49,649 nucleotides of DNA, from positions 1 through 49,649 of the forward strand of contig JBDRZL010000016.1 of NCBI GenBank assembly GCA_039803925.1. The letters run 5' to 3'. The DNA is from a candidate division WOR-3 bacterium. Its GTDB lineage: Bacteria > Hydrothermota > Hydrothermia > Hydrothermales > JAJRUZ01. The position numbers were made by a program, and so were the translations under genes. The notes beneath the pieces were generated by a model that ran no database searches, had not been told where the DNA came from, and worked only from the letters and a program-made list of their open reading frames with translations. Positions 44,847 to 49,649 of this stretch are shown piece after piece. How positions within the stretch are numbered: the stretch's first letter is position 1; every line of letters starts with the position of its first letter.

Positions 44847-46607
44847 TTGAAAGAAGATGTACAAGTAAGAATAGCCGGCATAGCCGGTGATGGAAGTTTT
44901 ATTACTGGTGAAGTTCTTGCTTCGCTTTTAAAAAAAATTGGGTATTATGTTGTTACGGTTAAGGATTTTCCATCAAATATAAGAGGTCTTCCCTCAAACT
45001 ATACTGTAAGGGGAAGTTCTAAACCTGTATACGGTAGGAATAACTATGATGACTTTTTGATTGCTTTTGATATACCCAGTATAAAGACTCATCTTAGAGA
45101 TTTAAAGGAAGGTTCTGTTTGTATTTACGATTCAAGGGATGGAAAAGAGCTTTCTGATGATTTGAAAAAGGAAGGTGTTTTTTATGTTCCTCTTCCTTTG
45201 AGGGAGATTGCAAGAAAGGAACTTGGTCTTGAGCTAATAAAAAATATGGTTGCTTCTGGGGTTCTTTCTGAAATTTTTGGAGTGGATGAAGAAATTACTG
45301 ATAGGGTTATTCTTGAGAATTTCAAGCGGAAAGGGGAAAAAGTTGTTGAGCTTAATAAAAAGGCAGTTTTAAAGGGTAGAGAACTTGTAAGGGAAAATCA
45401 TGGAAGATTTCCTGAATTTAAATTGAGGAAATATAATGACCCAGGAAGAGTTTTAGCAATGGGGAACGATTTTGTTTCAATGGGAGCTATTGCGGGTGGT
45501 TGTAGATTTCTTGCTGCTTATCCTATTACTCCTTCTTCAGAAATACTTGAGTTTTTGTCAAAAGAAATGAAAAAATTTGGGGGTGCTGCTATACAGGCAG
45601 AGGATGAAATTTCTTCTATAAATATGGCAATTGGTGCTTCAATAGCAGGTCTAAGGGCGATGGTTGCTTCCTCTGGTCCAGGGGTTGCTTTAAAAACTGA
45701 GGGATTATCCTATGCAGGAATGACCGAGACTCCCCTTGTTATTTATTATGCTATGAGAGTGGGTCCTTCAACCGGTCTTCCGACTAAGACAAGTCAGGAA
45801 GATTTGCTTTATATTATTTTTGCTGGTCATGGAGAATTTCCAAGACTTATCTTAATGCCAGCAACACCTGATGAACTCTTTTATTTAACAGCAGAGGCTT
45901 TTAATTTTGCTGAGGAATTCCAGATACCTGTTATTATTTTAACAGATCAGTTTCTCGCACAGAATAAATTTACTATTGATAAAGAAAAAATAGATCCTAA
46001 AAAAGTAGAAATAAGGAGAGGTAAATTAGTTTTAAATGGAAATGATATTCCAAGGAATAATGGTTTTCTTCTAAGGTATAAAATTGAAGAGGATGGTATT
46101 TCTCCAAGAATTATACCCGGTATAAAAGAAGGTGTTTTTGGAACAACAGGTTATGAGCATGATGAAGCAGGTTATGGAACAGAGGATGAGGATAATAGAG
46201 TGAGTATGGTAAAAAAGCGGATGAGTAAAATAAAGCATTTAATAAAAAGGGTTCCTCCTCCTGTATTATATGAAAAAAAGAATGCTAAGATCGGAATTAT
46301 TTCAGCAGGTTCTACTTTTGGTCCTATTATGGAAACTATGGAGAGATTGGAAAAGGATGGAATTTCTGTTTCCTTTTTAAGAATTGTTACCTTATGGCCA
46401 TTTCCTGAGGATGAAGTAAGAAAGTTTGTTGAAGATAAGGAAAAAATTTTTATAGTGGAGCAGAATTATAAAGGGCAGTTAAGATTTCTTGTGGAGAATG
46501 CTATTATTGATATCCATAAGAATAAAATAAGGGGAATTACAAAGTTTTCAGGAAGACCTTTTAAACCTCTTGATATAGAGGAAAAAATAAGGGAGGAATT
46601 AAAATGA
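44847..46607 (+). CDS. korA: 2-oxoacid:ferredoxin oxidoreductase, fused gamma-alpha subunit
   Basis: 586 residues from TTG 44847. Residues 1-~195 are the gamma domain (VRIAGIAGDGSFITGEVLA, RGLPSNYTVRGSS). From ~205 it is the alpha domain: MGNDFVSMGAIAGGCRFLAAYPITPSSEI, EDEISSINMAIGASIAGLRAMVASSGPG and GLPTKTSQEDL. With the beta subunit it decarboxylates a 2-oxoacid, probably 2-oxoglutarate, and reduces ferredoxin with CoA. The gamma-alpha fusion is typical of the two-subunit KorAB type. The choice between 2-oxoglutarate and other oxoacids is not settled by sequence alone. Confidence 0.88.
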   Translation: MKEDVQVRIAGIAGDGSFITGEVLASLLKKIGYYVVTVKDFPSNIRGLPSNYTVRGSSKPVYGRNNYDDFLIAFDIPSIKTHLRDLKEGSVCIYDSRDGKELSDDLKKEGVFYVPLPLREIARKELGLELIKNMVASGVLSEIFGVDEEITDRVILENFKRKGEKVVELNKKAVLKGRELVRENHGRFPEFKLRKYNDPGRVLAMGNDFVSMGAIAGGCRFLAAYPITPSSEILEFLSKEMKKFGGAAIQAEDEISSINMAIGASIAGLRAMVASSGPGVALKTEGLSYAGMTETPLVIYYAMRVGPSTGLPTKTSQEDLLYIIFAGHGEFPRLILMPATPDELFYLTAEAFNFAEEFQIPVIILTDQFLAQNKFTIDKEKIDPKKVEIRRGKLVLNGNDIPRNNGFLLRYKIEEDGISPRIIPGIKEGVFGTTGYEHDEAGYGTEDEDNRVSMVKKRMSKIKHLIKRVPPPVLYEKKNAKIGIISAGSTFGPIMETMERLEKDGISVSFLRIVTLWPFPEDEVRKFVEDKEKIFIVEQNYKGQLRFLVENAIIDIHKNKIRGITKFSGRPFKPLDIEEKIREELK

Positions 46608-47488
46608 GTGAAATATTAAGTGAGGTCAAAGTTAGAACTCCAAAAGATTACGAAGGTTATAAAAAACCTACCTGGTGTCCTGGTTGTGGAGATTTTTCAA
46701 TTCTTTCTTCCTTGAAAAAAGTTGCTGCTGAAATTGGATTAGATCCTGTAAAAACTGTTGTTGTTTCAGGTATTGGCTGTTCTGGTAAATCCTATGCTTT
46801 TTTCTATGCAAACGGTGTTCATACACTTCATGGTAGGGTTTTACCTGTTGCTACAGGAATTAAACTCGGCAACCCTGAACTTTTTGTTATAGGTCTTTCA
46901 GGTGATGGTGATGCACTTGCAATAGGTGGAAATCATTTTATTCACACTGCAAGAAGGAACGTTAATATAAAACTTATAATAATGAATAATCAAATTTATG
47001 GTCTTACAAAAGGTCAGTTTTCTCCCACATCAAATCATGGTTTTGTAACAGTTTCAAGTCCATATGGTTCTGTTGAATTTCCTGTTGACCCTGTAATTTT
47101 GGCTCTTGCTTCAGGTGCAAGTTTTGTTGCAAGGGCATTTTCAGGTGAGCCTAATTCTTTAACAGAGATAATTAAAGAGGCTTTTTTACACAAAGGTTTT
47201 TCTGTTATTGATGTTCTTTCTCCATGTGTAACCTATAACAAGGTAAATACCTATGATTGGTTCAGGGAGAATATAGAGTTTCTGCCAAATGGTCATGATA
47301 AGGAAAATCTTACAGAGGCTTTTACCTATGCTACTTCTTTCAAAGGGAAAATACCCATTGGAATTTTTTATAAAAAGGAAAGACCCACTTATGAGGAATT
47401 GATTCTTGATAGCTCTAATCCATGCAGGGAAGACCTTTATTGTGGAAGAGAAAGAGTTTATGAACTGATTGAAACTTTTTCAAAGTAA
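46604..47488 (+). CDS. korB: 2-oxoacid:ferredoxin oxidoreductase, beta subunit
   Basis: 294 residues. CPGCGDFSIL with the first cluster cysteines, GIGCSGKSYAF, the ThDP motif GLSGDGDALAIGGNHFIHTARRNVNI...NNQIYGLTKGQ and SPCVTYNK (another cluster Cys). Binds thiamine diphosphate and a [4Fe-4S] cluster. Overlaps korA by 4 bp. Confidence 0.93.
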   Translation: MSEILSEVKVRTPKDYEGYKKPTWCPGCGDFSILSSLKKVAAEIGLDPVKTVVVSGIGCSGKSYAFFYANGVHTLHGRVLPVATGIKLGNPELFVIGLSGDGDALAIGGNHFIHTARRNVNIKLIIMNNQIYGLTKGQFSPTSNHGFVTVSSPYGSVEFPVDPVILALASGASFVARAFSGEPNSLTEIIKEAFLHKGFSVIDVLSPCVTYNKVNTYDWFRENIEFLPNGHDKENLTEAFTYATSFKGKIPIGIFYKKERPTYEELILDSSNPCREDLYCGRERVYELIETFSK

Positions 47489-47550
47489 AAATTAATAATT
47501 TATTTATTTTTTCAGAATATAAGGAAATAGAGGAAGTAATAGAAAAAAGG

Positions 47551-48132
47551 TTGAAGGAATTCAGAGAAATATGGAAAGAAAAAGATCATATTAAAATTTT
47601 TAAGGAATTTATATTCTGTCTTTTAACTCCTCAGTCAAAAGCAAAATTTTGCTGGGAGGCTGTTTTAAACTTGGAAAGGAAAAATCTTCTTTTTAATGGT
47701 GATTATAATGATATTTTTAATGAACTGAGTAAGGTAAGGTTTAGAAAAAGTAAGGCAAAATACATTTTAGAAAACAGAAAAAAATTTTTTAAAAATGGTA
47801 ATTTTGAAATTGTTAGTATCCTTGAGAATATGAAAGAACCAGAAAAAGTAAGGGAATATCTTATTAAAAATGTTAAAGGGTATGGTTTGAAAGAGGCTAC
47901 TCATTTTTTAAGGAATATAGGATTTTCCTTTGAACTTGCTATTCTTGATAGACACATTTTGAAAAATTTAAGAAAAGAAGGTGTGATTGATGAAATTCCT
48001 GATAATTTAAAAAAGAGTAAATATTTAGAAATAGAGAAAAAATTTAAAGAATTTTCTTATAGAACAGGTATTCCTTTACAGAATCTTGATCTTTTCTTCT
48101 GGTGGAGAGAAACAGGGGAAGTTTTTAAATGA
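47551..48132 (+). CDS. ogg: 8-oxoguanine DNA glycosylase/lyase, archaeal Ogg2-like
   Basis: 193 residues from TTG 47551; the frame is open back to korB, and homologues usually start somewhat earlier, so a non-standard start (e.g. ATT 47491) or an extra ~15 residues is possible. Helix-hairpin-helix GPD region: NVKGYGLKEATHFLRNIGF with catalytic K114 and LAILDRHIL with D133. The WW-rich end and the Gln-Ser after LLTPQ are typical of the Ogg2 type found in archaea and some thermophiles. It removes oxidised guanine from DNA. Its stop overlaps the next gene by 4 bp. Confidence 0.8.
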   Translation: MKEFREIWKEKDHIKIFKEFIFCLLTPQSKAKFCWEAVLNLERKNLLFNGDYNDIFNELSKVRFRKSKAKYILENRKKFFKNGNFEIVSILENMKEPEKVREYLIKNVKGYGLKEATHFLRNIGFSFELAILDRHILKNLRKEGVIDEIPDNLKKSKYLEIEKKFKEFSYRTGIPLQNLDLFFWWRETGEVFK

Positions 48133-48746
48133 ATTTGATAGAGGAATTAAAAAAAGGTTTTAAATTTAAAGATTTTTATATATTTGCTGATAGGATTTCC
48201 TCAGGTAGATTTCCTGAAGAGTATAATATTGAGGTTTTTTTAAGAAAAGATAAAAAAGATTTTTTTATTTTAAATTTGAAATATTTTGAAGGAAGAAAAC
48301 CCTTTTATAGGAAATGGATTGAAATTTTTAATATAAGTGAAAATTTCTTTAACTCAGAGATTGAAGATTTTTTTCTTGAATTTATTTCAAAGGATATAAA
48401 AGGTGGTGAAAAAATTTATATAGAGTATATAAGGGACAAAGAGACCTATGATTTTTTATTTAAAGGAAATCCAGTTTATCTTTCAAGAATTGGTTTTAAA
48501 CTTTTAAAGCTTTCCTTTACATGGATGAAGGATTTTTATTTTCCGGAGGGATTTTGGGAAGGTTCTCCAAAAATTCTTGCTGAAAAAGCTCTTAATGATA
48601 AAAGAAAAATAGAACATTTAGTGGAAATTAAAAAAGAAATTGAAAAATTCTACATTAAAAATAAGAATTCAAAAGACAAGTTAATTCTGGAAGGTATAAG
48701 AAGAAGTGAGGAATTTTTTAAAAATTTAATAATGATAGAGAGGTAA
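48129..48746 (+). CDS. Uncharacterised protein, DUF1122-like
   Basis: 205 residues, soluble and charged. The stretch SRIGFKLLKLSFTWMKDFYFPEGFWEGSPKILAEKAL resembles the core of DUF1122 (archaeal and Thermotogales proteins with K-D-W/F-Y-F-P-E-G-x-x-E-G); this match is from memory. The IEYIRDKETYDFL region precedes it. Overlaps ogg by 4 bp. Function unknown; a nucleotide or nucleic-acid role would only follow from the ogg neighbour. Confidence 0.5.
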   Translation: MNLIEELKKGFKFKDFYIFADRISSGRFPEEYNIEVFLRKDKKDFFILNLKYFEGRKPFYRKWIEIFNISENFFNSEIEDFFLEFISKDIKGGEKIYIEYIRDKETYDFLFKGNPVYLSRIGFKLLKLSFTWMKDFYFPEGFWEGSPKILAEKALNDKRKIEHLVEIKKEIEKFYIKNKNSKDKLILEGIRRSEEFFKNLIMIER

Positions 48747-48881
48747 AATGCAAAAGATTTTATGAGAAAATGCCTATGTTGAAAGATTTAAAGAGTAAAT
48801 GTAGGAACATTTTGAAGTAGGCACCCCTAAAAATCTTATTGAGCAAAAAATTCAATATTGTTTATGTTATTCTACATATAT

Positions 48882-48910
48882 TTGAATTTTTTGTATCTTT
48901 TCTTTATAAT
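48882..48910 (+). promoter_or_regulatory. Promoter of the C-terminal-anchored coiled-coil protein
   Basis: TTGAAT (48882-48887), exactly 17 bp, TATAAT (48905-48910), ending 7 nt before ATG 48918. A leaderless mRNA is predicted. Confidence 0.75.
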
Positions 48911-48917
48911 TTAAAAT

Positions 48918-49304
48918 ATGAAAATAATAACTGTTCCAAAGGTATTAAGGGAGAAACTTGGGGAAGATGGAGTTGATGCATTGATTGAACTTTTAAATGC
49001 TTCTAATGAAAAACTGAAAATTGATCTAATTGAGTTACAAGCTGAAAAATATGAAAGGAGATTAACTGAAGAGATTAATAAATTAAGAGCCGAAGATATT
49101 GCAAGACTTGATAAAAGAATTACTGAGGAAACTGCAAGACTTGATAAAAGAATTACTGAGGAGATTTCAAAGTTAAGGGTAGAATTTAATGAAAAAATTT
49201 CAAAAACTTATGCGAACATAATAAAATGGATGTTTATATTCTGGGTAGGACAGATAGGTGTTATGACTATAATATTTTTTACCTTTTTAAAATTCATTAG
49301 ATAA
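48918..49304 (+). CDS. Coiled-coil protein with C-terminal membrane anchor
   Basis: 128 residues. ITVPKVLREKLGEDGVDALIELLN opens as in a widespread family of small coiled-coil proteins (LA_3696/DUF1640-like, from memory). Residues ~30-100 are coiled coil with two identical-length 11-residue units ARLDKRITEET / ARLDKRITEEI, and residues ~104-126 a membrane helix (WMFIFWVGQIGVMTIIFF). The repeat is almost identical in DNA (33-bp units at 49101 and 49134). Function unknown. Confidence 0.7.
   Translation: MKIITVPKVLREKLGEDGVDALIELLNASNEKLKIDLIELQAEKYERRLTEEINKLRAEDIARLDKRITEETARLDKRITEEISKLRVEFNEKISKTYANIIKWMFIFWVGQIGVMTIIFFTFLKFIR
49101..49166 (+). repeat. 33-bp tandem repeat, two copies
   Basis: Units 49101-49133 and 49134-49166 (start GCAAGACTTGATAAAAGAAT) differ by a few bases at their 3' end and encode the 11-residue units of the coiled coil. 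Confidence 0.85.
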
Positions 49305-49443
49305 TTTAAGATTGAACAAAGGAAAAGAAGCTCTGCGAAGAAAATTGAAAAAGTTGGATAAAACAAAAAGTGTAGTGGTAATTTTTATGCAGTAGTAAGC
49401 AAATTAACACTAAATGATTTTCCTTACCTGAAAAAATATTCAA
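49305..49443. other. Intergenic region, nothing recognised
   Basis: AT-rich, with no open frame longer than ~20 codons on either strand that has a plausible start, and no hairpin with T-tract. Possible remnant of the 3' part of a former gene. Confidence 0.3.
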
Positions 49444-49472
49444 TTAACTTGAAAAAAAATTTATGTTATAAT
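49444..49472 (+). promoter_or_regulatory. Promoter of the last (truncated) gene
   Basis: TTAACT (49444-49449), 17 bp, TATAAT (49467-49472); a second TATAAT sits at 49476-49481. The predicted start near 49479 leaves a leader of ~48 nt. Confidence 0.5.
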
Positions 49473-49482
49473 AAATATAATG

Positions 49483-49499
49483 AAAGGTTCAAATCTTTT
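49483..49499 (+). promoter_or_regulatory. T-arm-like hairpin in the leader of the last gene
   Basis: AAAGG (49483-49487) and CTTTT (49495-49499) form five pairs including one G-T around loop TTCAAAT. The core GGTTCAAATCT ends 30 nt before ATG 49527, and AAGGTG lies between them as ribosome-binding site. Confidence 0.5.
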
Positions 49500-49526
49500 A
49501 AGGTTCTCGGTAAAAAAGGTGCTAAA

Positions 49527-49649
49527 ATGAAAAAAATGGTAGCAATGCTCTTAGCGATAACAGGGTTTTATGCTCTTGAAGGTAATCAATCTGGTATTCC
49601 GGAAAAAATGGTGAAAAGCTGGACGAATGATTATATAGGATTTGAAAAA
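49527..49649 (+). CDS. Start of a secreted protein (3' truncated by the window edge)
   Basis: 41 codons visible. KKMVAMLLAITGFYALEG is a signal peptide, cleaved probably after FYA or ALEG. The mature part so far (NQSGIPEKMVKSWTNDYIGFEK) shows no motif. The rest is outside the window. Confidence 0.6.
   Translation, partial: MKKMVAMLLAITGFYALEGNQSGIPEKMVKSWTNDYIGFEK

Noticed and set aside
48747-48881. Possible small gene between the DUF1122-like gene and the coiled-coil gene
   Set aside because: Frames are broken every few codons and no start with a ribosome-binding site is present.

Overview
The window comes from an AT-rich bacterial chromosome with densely packed genes. Several secreted proteins end in a Por-secretion-like (type IX-like) sorting tail. 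A two-subunit 2-oxoacid:ferredoxin oxidoreductase and a superoxide reductase/ferritin set point to an anaerobic life. The 8-oxoG glycosylase and a DUF1122-like protein have an archaeal flavour. This mix fits an uncultured thermophilic or anaerobic lineage such as candidate phylum WOR-3 (Stahlbacteria/Hydrothermae-like) or another FCB-related group. The placement is inference; there is no 16S gene here.

Layout. 1-3035: end of a secreted protein, a terminator, a TPR/periplasmic-binding lipoprotein-like protein, an overlooked 58-residue membrane protein and D-aminopeptidase dppA. 3053-10143 (minus): a repeat coiled-coil protein, mdh, an amidase, a small membrane protein, gyrA, purM, a fused threonylcarbamoyl-AMP synthase/low-molecular-weight phosphatase, and tRNA-Thr directly in front of that fusion. 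10197-24034 (plus): rpsL-rpsG-fusA-tuf and the S10 ribosomal cluster up to rpmC, then without a break mreB-mreC-mreD-mrdA-rodA. Ribosome and cell-elongation genes thus form one continuous overlapping series, and the rest of the spc operon is absent. 24080-27486: hemE with a HemJ/CopD-like membrane protein, a VTT-domain protein, a flavin split-barrel protein, an M48 protease and a stand-alone 5S rRNA. 27607-30254: an aminotransferase, two small Fe-S-assembly-like proteins and a decayed PDZ gene. 30258-32747 (minus): superoxide reductase, three ferritin-like proteins and a second coiled-coil protein. 32849-40470: two large secreted proteins (subtilase and BNR-repeat) divergent from a regulator with a transposase-type DNA-binding head and a SARP/BTAD-like tail. 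40436-49649: an ABC-2 exporter, hemL, a CbiX-like chelatase, an M28 peptidase, korAB, ogg, a DUF1122-like gene, a third coiled-coil protein and the start of a secreted protein.

Expression signals are unusually easy to read. Promoters of the form TTGAAA/T-N17-TATAAT recur (tRNA-Thr, rpsL, 5S rRNA and several single genes). In at least seven genes the TATAAT box ends only 5-9 nt before the start codon, so these mRNAs should be leaderless or nearly so. Many distal or leadered genes instead carry GGAGG sites or overlap their neighbour. A second recurrent signal, GG-TTCAANY-CC/CT, which resembles a tRNA T-arm, lies 23-30 nt upstream of five starts (rpsL, tuf, mdh, a ferritin-like gene and the last gene), four of them just behind a TATAAT box. 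This motif is the best candidate here for an undescribed regulatory element. Other notable points are an EF-Tu lacking the canonical RGITI switch I and carrying a four-cysteine knuckle, and the coupling of tRNA-Thr to a t6A-biosynthesis gene.
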